Origin: RYN-133 sp963785425
Lineage (GTDB): Bacteria > Actinomycetota > Actinomycetes > Mycobacteriales > Jatrophihabitantaceae
Length of the DNA stretch: 64,000 nt
Direction of reading: 5' to 3'
Assembly: GCA_963785425.1 (NCBI GenBank)
Contig: CAWAVG010000004.1
Coordinates: forward strand, 558,001 to 622,000
Positions 24,654 to 33,518 of this stretch are shown here, piece after piece (the first letter of the stretch is position 1; each line of letters begins with the position of its first letter). The notes below the pieces were generated by a model. That model was given only the letters and a program-made list of their open reading frames with translations, searched no databases and was not told where the DNA came from. A program made the position numbers and the translations under genes.

Positions 24654-25793
24654 TCACGCGTGTGCCGGGATGCGCAGCACCCCGGTGGGCGGGTCGTCCG
24701 ACTGCGGCAGGTACAGCCGCTGGATCGCGACGAGCAGGCCCTCGGCGACGGTGTCGCGGAAGAGCGGGTCCGTCAGGCGCACGCGGTCCAGTGGCGAGGT
24801 CAGGTAGCCCATCTCGACGCGCACGGCGGGCATCCGGGTCAACCGCAACAGCGCCCAGGTCTTGGCGTGGATGCGGCCGTTGGTCATGCCGGTGCGGGCG
24901 ACGATCTCGCGCTGCACGAGGTCGGCGAGCCGTTCGCCGATCGTCGACGACGACTCGGCCGCGCCGAAGTAGTAGGCGGCGATGCCGTTGGCGCGCGGCG
25001 AGCTGAACCCGTCCACGTGCACGGAGATGACCAGGTCGGCGCCGACCTCGTTGGCCAGCGCGGCGCGCTCCTCGTCGGTGCGGCTGTTCTGCGGGCCGCG
25101 GGTGAGCCAGGTCTGCACGCCGAGTGCGGTCAGGCGTCCCTCGAGCCGGCTGGCGAGGTCCCAGCACAGGTCGGCTTCGACGATCTCGCTGCCCGGGTCC
25201 TGCGGGTCGCCCACGTAGACGGTCCCGCGGTCGTCACCGCCGTGCCCGGGGTCGATCACGATCCGCTTGCCGAACAGCGACGGGCCGGCTGCGGCCACTG
25301 CAACCATCTCGCGCAGCAGTTGCGGCCGCCCGCCGGTCACGCGGCGGCCGAGCTGTCGCAGCGCGCGCAGGGTGTGCGGGCCGCAGATGCCGTCGGCGAC
25401 CATGCCGTAGTCGCGCTGGAAGTTGCGCAGCCCCTCGGCCGTCCGCGCGCCGAACACCCCGTCGGCGCGCGCGAGGTCATAGCCGAGTTCGAGCAGCTGG
25501 GTCTGCAGTGTGGCGACGTCGTCGCCGGTCAGCAGCTGCCCGGGCTCGTGGGCGAGCACGCGGTCACCGAGTTGCCAGTGCGCGTTGACCAGCCCGGCGT
25601 AGGTCTCGGTCCCGACGATGCCGTCGACCGACATTCCGCGGGTCTGCTGGAAGTGACGCACCGCGAGTTCGGCGGCCTCGTCGTAGGTGTCCTGCCCCTT
25701 TGGGTCGGTGTTGTCGAGCAGGCCGAGCGTGGCGAGCATGCGGCGCACGTCGGCGACAGCCGTGCCGGTGGCACCGCGACGCAGCAGCTGCAT
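24654..25793 (-). CDS. cwlM: N-acetylmuramoyl-L-alanine amidase family protein (CwlM-like)
   Basis: ATG 25791-25793 gives 379 residues without a signal peptide, starting MQLLRRGATGTAVADVRRML. Two peptidoglycan-binding repeats (about 5-65 and 85-150, the second with LGYDLARADGVFGARTAEGL) precede an Amidase_3 domain with the expected zinc and catalytic residues: IDPGHGG, the Glu in EIVEADLCWDLA, SVHVDG, and the Glu in VRVEMGYLTS. The domain order and synteny with trxA/trxB match mycobacterial CwlM, a cytoplasmic regulator of peptidoglycan precursor synthesis. The lack of an export signal fits that role, but the catalytic residues look intact, so activity is open. Confidence 0.85.
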   Translation of the reverse strand: MQLLRRGATGTAVADVRRMLATLGLLDNTDPKGQDTYDEAAELAVRHFQQTRGMSVDGIVGTETYAGLVNAHWQLGDRVLAHEPGQLLTGDDVATLQTQLLELGYDLARADGVFGARTAEGLRNFQRDYGMVADGICGPHTLRALRQLGRRVTGGRPQLLREMVAVAAAGPSLFGKRIVIDPGHGGDDRGTVYVGDPQDPGSEIVEADLCWDLASRLEGRLTALGVQTWLTRGPQNSRTDEERAALANEVGADLVISVHVDGFSSPRANGIAAYYFGAAESSSTIGERLADLVQREIVARTGMTNGRIHAKTWALLRLTRMPAVRVEMGYLTSPLDRVRLTDPLFRDTVAEGLLVAIQRLYLPQSDDPPTGVLRIPAHA

Positions 25794-25896
25794 GATCGGA
25801 AGACATCCTCGGGCGGCTCGGGGGTCCAGTACGAAATCCACATTGTTCCACCTTCCCCACCGCGGACTCGTGCTGCGGGGGCGTTGCGACACGCGA

Positions 25897-25926
25897 AACG
25901 GCCGTCACCTCGCGGTGACGGCCGTT
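25897..25926 (-). terminator. Strong hairpin between trxA and the amidase gene
   Basis: A perfect 13-base inverted repeat (AACGGCCGTCACC / GGTGACGGCCGTT) with a four-base loop lies 44 bases beyond the trxA stop. There is no long T tract, as is usual for actinobacterial intrinsic terminators. It should end the trxB-trxA message before the amidase gene. Confidence 0.75.
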
Positions 25927-25969
25927 CGTTATGTGGTGCGACGCGCGCGGTGCAGGCGTCGCGTGCGAC

Positions 25970-26296
25970 TCAGACGTATTCGCTGAGCTCGCGCAGGATC
26001 GCGGCCTTCGGACGTGCGCCGACGATCGTCTTCACGATCTGGCCCTTGTGGAACACGGCCATGGTCGGGATCGACATGACCTGGTAGTTCCGGGCGGTCT
26101 CGGGGTTCTCGTCGATGTTGAGCTTGGCGATCGTGAGCTTGTCAGGGTTCTCGGTGGCGATCTCGTCCAGGACGGGCGCCACGAGACGGCACGGTCCGCA
26201 CCACTCCGCCCAGAAGTCGACGAGCACCGGCCCGTCGGCCTGCAGCACGTCGTCGCTGAAGGTGGCGTCGGTGACGGTCTTGGTGTTAGCGCCCAT
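25970..26296 (-). CDS. trxA: Thioredoxin
   Basis: A 108-residue thioredoxin with the redox motif FWAEWCGPCRLVAP and the cis-Pro loop MSIPTMAVFHKG. ATG 26294-26296 follows AGGAGAGCAGGA. It is the electron donor reduced by the TrxB encoded 56 bases upstream; the pair forms one operon ending in the hairpin at 25897. Confidence 0.97.
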   Translation of the reverse strand: MGANTKTVTDATFSDDVLQADGPVLVDFWAEWCGPCRLVAPVLDEIATENPDKLTIAKLNIDENPETARNYQVMSIPTMAVFHKGQIVKTIVGARPKAAILRELSEYV

Positions 26297-26352
26297 TCCT
26301 GCTCTCCTGAGGTCGGTGATGTCTGTCTGCTGTAACGCCACGCGGTGGCCGG

Positions 26353-27312
26353 TCATTCCACCGGCGTGTGGGCGAGCGCGCCGTTCGTGTCCGACAGGCC
26401 CGCTAGGTAACGCTCCGCGTCGAGTGCCGCCTGGCAGCCGGTGCCGGCGGCGGTGATGGCCTGGCGGTAGGTGTGGTCGACGAGGTCGCCGGCGGCGAAC
26501 ACGCCCGGCAGGTTGGTGTGCGTACCGGTGGTGGTGAGGACGTAGCCCTCCTCGTCCAGGTGCACCTGCCCGCGCACCAGTTCGCTGCGCGGTTCGTGGC
26601 CGATGGCGATGAACAGGCCGCCGACCCCGAGGTCGCGCTCCTCGCCGGTGACGGTGTCCTTGAGGCGCAGGCCGGTCAGCGCGCCCTCGCCGTACAGGTC
26701 GACGACCTCGCTGTTCCACGCCCAGCGCATCTTGGGGTCCTTCTGGGCGCGCTCGGCCATGATCTTGCTGGCGCGCAGCGCGTCGCGGCGGTGCACGACC
26801 GTCACGGAATTGGCGAAGCGGGTGAGGAAGGTGGCTTCCTCCATCGCGGTGTCACCACCGCCGACGACGGCGATGTCCTTGTTGCGGAAGAAGAAGCCGT
26901 CACACGTCGCGCACCATGACACGCCGTGCCCGGACAGCTCGTCCTCGCGAGTGACGCCGAGCTTGCGGTAGGCCGACCCCATCGCGAGGATCACGGCGTC
27001 CGCGGTGTACTCGCCGTCGTGGGTGCGCACCACCTTGAGCGCACCTGTCAGGTCGACCTCGGTGACGTCGTCGCTGACCAGCTCGGCGCCGAAGCGCTCG
27101 GCCTGGGTGCGGATGTGGGTCATCAGCTCGGGACCCATGATGCCCTCGGGGAACCCGGGGAAGTTCTCGACGTCGGTCGTGTTCATCAGCGCGCCGCCGT
27201 ACTGCGAACCCTCGAACACCAGCGGGGCCAGATCGGCCCGCGCGGTGTACAGCGCCGCGGTGTAGCCGGCAGGGCCGGACCCCACGATGATGACGTTGCG
27301 GTGCTGGGTCAC
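26353..27312 (-). CDS. trxB: Thioredoxin reductase
   Basis: TrxB moves electrons from NADPH through FAD to thioredoxin. The 319-residue frame opens at GTG 27312 after AGAAGG. It has the FAD motif VIIVGSGPAGYTAALYTARA, the redox-active WCATCDGFF, the NADPH motif VVGGGDTAMEEATFL and the C-terminal FAD motif GVFAAGDLVDHTYRQAITAA. All residues are present. Confidence 0.97.
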   Translation of the reverse strand: MTQHRNVIIVGSGPAGYTAALYTARADLAPLVFEGSQYGGALMNTTDVENFPGFPEGIMGPELMTHIRTQAERFGAELVSDDVTEVDLTGALKVVRTHDGEYTADAVILAMGSAYRKLGVTREDELSGHGVSWCATCDGFFFRNKDIAVVGGGDTAMEEATFLTRFANSVTVVHRRDALRASKIMAERAQKDPKMRWAWNSEVVDLYGEGALTGLRLKDTVTGEERDLGVGGLFIAIGHEPRSELVRGQVHLDEEGYVLTTTGTHTNLPGVFAAGDLVDHTYRQAITAAGTGCQAALDAERYLAGLSDTNGALAHTPVE

Positions 27313-27394
27313 GGATTGACCTTCTCTCGATGTGGTCTCGACGGCCGAAACGATCCTAGGAGGCCCGGCATTCCCGTCCGTTCGGCTCGCCGTC

Positions 27395-29305
27395 TCAGCG
27401 CCGTCGGACCATCGAGACGATGTCCTGGATCTCGCTGATGCGCATGCGCCACAGCAGCATGCCGAGCACCGCGAGCCCCGCCACGCCGCCCAGCAGCAGC
27501 GTGGCGATGGCTGCGCTCCGGCCGTGACCGAGTGCGCTCTGCAGGGCCAGACCGACCCCGAACGCGGCCGATCCGCCCACGACCGACGCCAGGCTCACCT
27601 TGGCCGTCGTGCGGACGACACCGCCGAAGCGCAGATTGCCCAACCGCCGGGCGAGACTGACCTGGCCGACCACCGCACCCACCACGTACGAGGCCGACGT
27701 GGCGACGGTGAGCGAGACGGCGATGCGCGCCGTGTCGTCGAACACGTGGCTGCACACGAGCACGATCGCGATCTTCGTCCCGACCATGAACACGTTGATC
27801 AGCGTCGGCGTGCGTCCGTCGCGCATGGCGTAAAAGACCCGTAGCTGCAACATCACCAGCGCGAACGGGAACAGCCCGAAGGCCGAGGCGGCGAGCGCGG
27901 TGCCGATCAGGCGCGCGCCGTCCAGGGTCGTCTGTCCGTGCGCGAACAGCACGATCGTCAGGGACTGTCCGAGCACGATCAGCCCGAGGGTGATGGGGAC
28001 GAGTGCGATCGCCGAGAGCCGGGCGCCCAGTCCGAGGTCGGCGACCACCTCGTCGTGCTGTTCGCGGGCGGCAGCGCGCGAGAGCCGCGGCATGAGCGCG
28101 GTCAGCAACGACACGACGAGGATGCCGTAGGGCATCTGCACCAGCAGGTCGGCCTGGGTGAAGATGGTGAACGCCTTGTGGTGGCCGCCGACCGCGGCGA
28201 TGACCGTCACGCCGATCTGGCTGGCCACGACGTAGCAGAGCACCCAGCCGGCGAGCTGGCCGACCTCGCGCATCCGGCCGGTCTCGTTGGGTGCGGCGCG
28301 GAAGCGCCACCGCCAGCGGAAACCGGTGCGGCGCAAGGCTGGGACGAGCGCGAAGGCTTGGACGGCGATGCCGAGCGTGGTCCCCACGCCGAGCACGAGC
28401 ACCTGGGTCGTCGTCATGGAGCTCGGGGTGAGCGTGTTCGGCCCGGGCAGCGCGAAGAAGACGCCGATCGTCGCGATCATGACGATGTTGTTCAGCACCG
28501 GTGCCCACGCTCCGGGGGCATAGCTGTGCCGGATGTTCAGGACCGCCATCAGCATCGCGCCGACGCCGTAGAAGAAGATCTCCGGCAGCAGCAGCGTGGC
28601 GAACAGGCTGGTCAGGGCGCGCTGCGGGCCCGCGTCGACGAAGCCCGCTGCGATGAGCGGCGCGCACAGGACGGCGAGCAGGGTCACCGCCGCCAGGGCC
28701 ACGCTGGCCAGGGAGAGCAGCCGCTGGGTGTAGGAGACGCCGTCGTCGGCATCGTCCTCCTGGGCATTCACCAGCAGCGGGACGAGCACGCTCGAGAGCA
28801 CGCCGCCGAGCAGCAACTCGTAGACCATGTTCGGGAAGTTGTTGCCCAGGTTGTAGGCGTCGCCGACGTGGCCGACGCCCAGGGCGGCGACCAGCAGACT
28901 GCTGCGCAGGAAGCCGGTGACGCGGCTGACGAGGCTGGCCACGGCCATCGACCGGCTGTTGGCGATCAGGCCCCGGTCGGGCGCTTGGGTGGCGTCCTTC
29001 GTCGCAGACCCGGCCGCCGAGTCGACGGTTGTTGCCACCGGCCCGGCGGCGGCCGATGTCGCGCCGTCGGCGCCGCGGGCCGGCTCCACGTCCGTGGGGC
29101 GCCGGCGCCGGTCGGGCCGCTTTCGGCGCGGACCGACGTAGGTGGTGGTGCTCCACGGGTTCTGCCCGGGACCGTCGGCACCGTCTCCGGTCCAGTCGGC
29201 GACGAGCACGGCCGAGATCGGGTCGGCCTCGGTGAACGTGCGCGGTTCCATCATCCGGCCGCGCCCGGCGTACAGCGAGGGGGTGCTCCAGTCGTCGTGC
29301 GTCAT
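27395..29305 (-). CDS. murJ: Lipid II flippase MurJ (MviN)
   Basis: MurJ flips lipid II across the membrane for peptidoglycan synthesis. The 636-residue product has a 115-residue N-terminal cytoplasmic extension rich in charged residues and Ala. The flippase core follows (NSRSMAVASLVSRVTGFLRS, then GDAYNLGNNFPNMVYELLLG), with about 14 transmembrane helices. It ends just after the last helix (ISEIQDIVSMVRRR), without the pseudokinase and extracellular domains found in mycobacterial MviN. It directly precedes trxB by 82 bases. Confidence 0.95.
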   Translation of the reverse strand: MTHDDWSTPSLYAGRGRMMEPRTFTEADPISAVLVADWTGDGADGPGQNPWSTTTYVGPRRKRPDRRRRPTDVEPARGADGATSAAAGPVATTVDSAAGSATKDATQAPDRGLIANSRSMAVASLVSRVTGFLRSSLLVAALGVGHVGDAYNLGNNFPNMVYELLLGGVLSSVLVPLLVNAQEDDADDGVSYTQRLLSLASVALAAVTLLAVLCAPLIAAGFVDAGPQRALTSLFATLLLPEIFFYGVGAMLMAVLNIRHSYAPGAWAPVLNNIVMIATIGVFFALPGPNTLTPSSMTTTQVLVLGVGTTLGIAVQAFALVPALRRTGFRWRWRFRAAPNETGRMREVGQLAGWVLCYVVASQIGVTVIAAVGGHHKAFTIFTQADLLVQMPYGILVVSLLTALMPRLSRAAAREQHDEVVADLGLGARLSAIALVPITLGLIVLGQSLTIVLFAHGQTTLDGARLIGTALAASAFGLFPFALVMLQLRVFYAMRDGRTPTLINVFMVGTKIAIVLVCSHVFDDTARIAVSLTVATSASYVVGAVVGQVSLARRLGNLRFGGVVRTTAKVSLASVVGGSAAFGVGLALQSALGHGRSAAIATLLLGGVAGLAVLGMLLWRMRISEIQDIVSMVRRR

Positions 29306-29315
29306 GCTGCGGAGC

Positions 29316-31460
29316 TCATGTCGCGGAGGCGGTGCTCGCCGTGACGGGCGTCGGCTCGTCAGGTGCGCGCGGGGTACGCCTGCGCAGCCGCCGCACCTGC
29401 CGGATCACCACCGCCACGACGAGCAGGATCGCGGCGAGCACGGTGATGATCACACCGATGGTGCCGAGCGCTGTGCTGCGCACCGACAGGTGGACCGGAC
29501 GGCCGAGCACCAGCCCGCCTGGGGTGCGGATGCGCACCACCACACCGATCAGGCCGACGCGGTCGACGTGGGTGGCCACATGCACCTGCACCTTGCTGTT
29601 GGCCTTGAGCGTGTACACCTGCGGCGCCGTTCGCGCGCTCAGCCCGGACGAACCGCCGACAGGATCGACCAAGATCTCGACGTCCACCTCGGTGTTGAGC
29701 CGGTTCACCACCGTGATCGGTAGCTGGGAGTTCTTCGAGGTGAGGGTGTACGTGCCGTCGGAGGGACGCACGATGTAGACCGAGTGCTTCGTCGCGCGGA
29801 TGACGCTCTCCAGCCGGTCGGCCATGGCGAGACCGACGGTCGGATCGGTGATCAGCGAGGTGGACTCGGCACGCTGAATGGCTGTCGGATAGCGGGCGAA
29901 CAGCGCCTGACCCACGCTCTGGTCGTGGAACATCGTCTCGACGAGCGGGATCTGGTTGCCGATCTGCCGCAGCGAATGCAGCAGCCGGTGCGGCAACCGC
30001 GGCCCGTGCGCCGTCGCCCGCAGCGTCCCGCGGTCGGTCGCGGAGATCGCTTTGTCGCTGACCGCCTGTTCGATGGTGATCGGCTGCGACCAGGTCGTGT
30101 TAGCGGTGGCTTCGATGACCCGGGCCGCGGTCGCCGGGTCGACGTCGAGATCGCGCGGCGGGGCGATCACGACGTAGCGCGACTGGCCCGTCTCGACGCG
30201 TAGCGCCAGTTGCGCGACGAGTTGCGGCAGCAGGGCGAGGCCGTTCGTCCTGGGATCGAGTGCGGAGTCGACGAGGTGCTGGATCGGGGCCGAGGTGACG
30301 GCGAACCGCGCCGACGAGCCCGGTATGGGCGCCAGCGCGTCCGGGACCGGCTGCACGTCGCCGCCGGTGAGGGAGCTGTCCGAGACGAGTACCGTGCCGG
30401 CGCCCTTCCCGAGCAGTGCCGCGAGAGTCGCCGGGCTCAGGCTGCGCCCGACCGGCCACACCAGGTCGTGGCCCGGTGTGCGCCCCAGCGCATGGGTGAC
30501 CGTCGCCTGTTCCTTCGGATCCATCGCCACCGACCAGTCCAGCCCGGCGTGCGTGAGCGAGTCGACGGCGGGATCGGCGGACGGAGTGAACTCCACCGTG
30601 ACGTTCGGGTGCAGGTCGAGCACATGTGCCAGCCGCGTGAGCCACTGCTTCGCCGCGTCGGCGCCGGTGCCGTCGACCAAGCCCTGCGGCGTGCTCACCT
30701 TGTAACCCTGCTCCATCTGGGCGAGCTCGTCGATCAGGTCGGGGTCGGTGACGATCGTCATCGGCACATCGGGCGAGACCTGTTCGATCACCTGGAGCAG
30801 GCGGTCCAGCCGTCCGTTGTCGGCGACCTCGGTCGCGAGAGAGTCGTCGAAGAAGATCTTGGACTGGAGCAGGCGGTGCGGGCGGTCGAGCAGCGGCCAC
30901 ACCCAGCTCACCGTGGCCTTGTGCTCGGGGTTCTTCGTGAACGACGGGACGAAGGTCTGCGCCGTCGCCGTGCCGCTGCCGGTCGGGCCGGAATAGCTCG
31001 CGATGAACCAGAACGGGTAGATCAGGTCCGCGCAGAGGCAGACGCCGTCGTGGACGAACACGTCCGTGGTCGTCGTGATGGGTTCCGTCACGGGCCTGTT
31101 CGGCGGCAGGATGATGTTCTTGGCCGACGCGGAGAGCGGAGAGACCCCGTCGACGCTCGGCGGTCTCGGATGCGCGATCGCGCTGTCCAGACCCTCCTGT
31201 GACCCGATCGGATCGCTGCGCGCGGCCGTGATCGTCGTGACCCGCAACGACTGGTCGGTGTGGTTGACCAGTAGCACGGTGAAGGTGAGCTGCTTCGGCT
31301 TGTGGGTGACGTGCGGCGAGTTCGGGACGACGTCGGCGACGGTCATGGTCACGGGCGCGACCGGCTGCGCATCGGCAGGGACTGGCGACCAGACGGCCGA
31401 TCCGGCCACCAAGACCGCCGCTACGACTGCCGGGACCGCCCGGGCCAGTGCCCTGCGCAT
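29316..31460 (-). CDS. DUF6049 family exported membrane protein
   Basis: A 714-residue protein with a Sec-type signal peptide (MRRALARAVPAVVAAVLVAG, cleavage near ADAQ), a long extracytoplasmic region, a transmembrane helix near the C terminus (GTIGVIITVLAAILLVVAVV) and a basic cytoplasmic tail. It matches DUF6049, a family encoded next to murJ in actinobacteria. The N-terminal part looks like an Ig-type sandwich (LTFTVLLVNHTDQSLRVTTI). A wall-assembly role with MurJ is inferred from synteny; no biochemical function is established. Confidence 0.85.
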   Translation of the reverse strand: MRRALARAVPAVVAAVLVAGSAVWSPVPADAQPVAPVTMTVADVVPNSPHVTHKPKQLTFTVLLVNHTDQSLRVTTITAARSDPIGSQEGLDSAIAHPRPPSVDGVSPLSASAKNIILPPNRPVTEPITTTTDVFVHDGVCLCADLIYPFWFIASYSGPTGSGTATAQTFVPSFTKNPEHKATVSWVWPLLDRPHRLLQSKIFFDDSLATEVADNGRLDRLLQVIEQVSPDVPMTIVTDPDLIDELAQMEQGYKVSTPQGLVDGTGADAAKQWLTRLAHVLDLHPNVTVEFTPSADPAVDSLTHAGLDWSVAMDPKEQATVTHALGRTPGHDLVWPVGRSLSPATLAALLGKGAGTVLVSDSSLTGGDVQPVPDALAPIPGSSARFAVTSAPIQHLVDSALDPRTNGLALLPQLVAQLALRVETGQSRYVVIAPPRDLDVDPATAARVIEATANTTWSQPITIEQAVSDKAISATDRGTLRATAHGPRLPHRLLHSLRQIGNQIPLVETMFHDQSVGQALFARYPTAIQRAESTSLITDPTVGLAMADRLESVIRATKHSVYIVRPSDGTYTLTSKNSQLPITVVNRLNTEVDVEILVDPVGGSSGLSARTAPQVYTLKANSKVQVHVATHVDRVGLIGVVVRIRTPGGLVLGRPVHLSVRSTALGTIGVIITVLAAILLVVAVVIRQVRRLRRRTPRAPDEPTPVTASTASAT

Positions 31461-31467
31461 CGCGCGC

Positions 31468-32064
31468 TCAGGCGGTTTCTGCGAGCAGCCGACCCGCGGC
31501 GTCGAGCAGGCCGCGCTCGTCGGGGTAGGCCAGTTGCGCGGCGATCTCGGGGAACGGCACCCAGGCGACCTCGGTCACCTCGATGTCGGCATCGGACAGC
31601 TCACCCCCGGTGGCGCGCATGAGGTAGTGCTGCACCGTCTTGTGGATGCGCCGACCCTCGGCCACGAACCAGAAGTCGATGGTGCCCAGCTCGCCGAGGA
31701 TGGTGCCGGCGATGCCGGTCTCCTCCTCGACCTCGCGTACGGCGGCCTGCTCAGCCGTCTCGCCCGCCTCGATGTGGCCCTTCGGCAGCGACCACAGCAG
31801 CCGCCCGTGCCGATCGGTGCGCGCGATCAGGGCGCCGCGGGGGATCTCGCCCGCCAGGTCGAGGACCAGCCCGCCGGCGCTGAACTCGTCGACCTGGCGC
31901 AGCCGCCGCTCGCGGCGGCGACGCTGCTGACGGCCCTGCTTCTTGGCCGGTTTCTCGCCCTGGGCGGTCGGCGCGTCGCCCTGTTTGGCGCCGCCCCGGC
32001 GCCGCGACCGCGGGTGCTGCTGACCGCCCGCGCCCTGGTCGCCTCGAGCACCGCCGGTCGCCAT
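31468..32064 (-). CDS. NUDIX hydrolase
   Basis: A 198-residue protein whose C-terminal part is a NUDIX fold with an intact box, GHIEAGETAEQAAVREVEEE followed by TGI. The first 60 residues are a basic Arg/Gln/Gly tail that may bind nucleic acid. NUDIX enzymes cleave nucleoside diphosphate-X compounds; the substrate here is unknown. In actinobacteria this gene lies beside the CCA-adding enzyme gene, from which it diverges across a 50-base gap. It precedes the DUF6049 gene by seven bases and is likely its first operon partner. Confidence 0.9.
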   Translation of the reverse strand: MATGGARGDQGAGGQQHPRSRRRGGAKQGDAPTAQGEKPAKKQGRQQRRRRERRLRQVDEFSAGGLVLDLAGEIPRGALIARTDRHGRLLWSLPKGHIEAGETAEQAAVREVEEETGIAGTILGELGTIDFWFVAEGRRIHKTVQHYLMRATGGELSDADIEVTEVAWVPFPEIAAQLAYPDERGLLDAAGRLLAETA

Positions 32065-32100
32065 GGCCCGATCGTAACCGCTGCCCGGATCGGGGGTCGG

Positions 32101-32106
32101 TACGCT
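32101..32106 (+). promoter_or_regulatory. -10 element TACGCT of the CCA-adding enzyme gene
   Basis: TACGCT (TANNNT) ends eight bases before the GTG at 32115, leaving no room for a ribosome-binding leader; this implies a leaderless transcript. Confidence 0.5.
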
Positions 32107-32114
32107 CGTCTGCC

Positions 32115-33518
32115 GTGACTTCGCCCGCTGACCTGATCCCCGTGCCCGCGGCGGCGCAGTCCCTCGGCGCCACGTTCGCCGGCGCCGGGCACGAGCTGCA
32201 TCTGGTCGGTGGCACCGTGCGTGACGCGCTCATGGGACGGTCCGCGCAGGACCTCGACTTCGCCACCGACGCCCGTCCGGAACGCACACTGGAACTGATC
32301 ACACCCATCGCGTCCGCGATCTGGACGACCGGGCAGGACTTCGGCACGATCGGCGCGCGCGTCGCCGGCGTGATGTGCGAGATCACGACCTACCGTGCCG
32401 ACCGGTACGACCGCGTCAGCCGGAACCCGATCGTCGAGTACGGCGACTCGCTCGAGGAGGACCTGCGCCGGCGCGACTTCACGATGAACGCGATGGCGCT
32501 GTCGGTGACCGGCGATCGTGCCTTCGCCGATCCGTTCGGCGGTCTCGGCGACCTGGTCAAGTACGTGCTGCGGACGCCGGCCGTGCCGCAGGATTCGTTC
32601 GCCGACGACCCGCTGCGCATGCTGCGCGCGGCGCGGTTCGTCGCGACGTTGGGCATGGTGCCGACCGGCGAGTTGGTCGCGGCGATGACCGAACTGGCGC
32701 CGCAGTTGGCCCGCATCACTGCCGAGCGGGTGCAGGTCGAACTGTCGAAGCTGCTGCTCGGTCCCGACCCGCGCACCGGCGTCGAACTTCTCGTCGACAC
32801 CGGCCTCGCCGAGATCGTGCTGCCGGAGCTGCCGGCGCTTCGGATGGCCGACGACGAGCACGGCCAGCACAAGGACGTGTACGCGCACACGCTGCAGGTG
32901 CTGGAGCAGGCCATGGACCTCGAGGACGACGGGCCGGACCTCGTCCTGCGGATGGCTGCCCTGCTGCACGACATCGGCAAGCCGGCGACGCGCGAGTTCT
33001 TGTCCGGCGGGCGGGTGAGCTTCCACCACCACGAGGTGGTCGGGCGCAACATGACCCGCAAGCGGCTGCGCGAGCTGCGCTACAGCAAGCAGTTCGTCGA
33101 GGACGTGAGCCGGCTGGTGTTCCTCCACCTGCGGTTCTACGGATACCGCGACGGTGACTGGACCGACTCGGCCGTGCGGCGCTACGTCGTGGACGCGGGG
33201 CCTCTGCTGCCGCGGCTGCACAAGCTCGTCCGCTCCGACTGCACCACCCGCAACAAGCGGAAAGCCGCGATGCTGTCGGCGGCCTACGACTCGCTCGAGC
33301 ACCGCATCGACGAGCTGCAGCAGCGCGAGGAACTCGACGCGATCCGTCCCGACCTCGACGGCAACGAGATCATGACCGTGCTCGGGATCGGTCCCGGACC
33401 CGCCGTCGGCCAGGCCTGGCAGTTCCTCAAGCAACTGCGCATGGAGCACGGCCCGCTCGACCGCGAGCGCGCGATCGAGGAGCTCAGACGCTGGTGGGCT
33501 CAGCAGCAGGAGGGCTGA
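32115..33518 (+). CDS. cca: CCA tRNA nucleotidyltransferase
   Basis: This enzyme adds or repairs the 3' CCA of tRNAs, needed here because the two tRNA genes in the window do not encode CCA. The 467-residue product has the class II nucleotidyltransferase motifs HLVGGTVRDALMG and QDLDFATDA (catalytic Asp pair), the RRRDFTMNAMALSV motif, ADDPLRMLRAARF, and a C-terminal HD domain (LLHDIGKPATR). GTG 32115. The frame is intact and its 3' end overlaps the convergent MFS gene by 35 bases. Confidence 0.95.
   Translation: MTSPADLIPVPAAAQSLGATFAGAGHELHLVGGTVRDALMGRSAQDLDFATDARPERTLELITPIASAIWTTGQDFGTIGARVAGVMCEITTYRADRYDRVSRNPIVEYGDSLEEDLRRRDFTMNAMALSVTGDRAFADPFGGLGDLVKYVLRTPAVPQDSFADDPLRMLRAARFVATLGMVPTGELVAAMTELAPQLARITAERVQVELSKLLLGPDPRTGVELLVDTGLAEIVLPELPALRMADDEHGQHKDVYAHTLQVLEQAMDLEDDGPDLVLRMAALLHDIGKPATREFLSGGRVSFHHHEVVGRNMTRKRLRELRYSKQFVEDVSRLVFLHLRFYGYRDGDWTDSAVRRYVVDAGPLLPRLHKLVRSDCTTRNKRKAAMLSAAYDSLEHRIDELQQREELDAIRPDLDGNEIMTVLGIGPGPAVGQAWQFLKQLRMEHGPLDRERAIEELRRWWAQQQEG

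Noticed and set aside
24015..26087. 690-codon plus-strand open frame opposite the Cys-rich and amidase genes
   Set aside because: Shadow frame; the minus-strand genes carry recognisable domains and ribosome sites.
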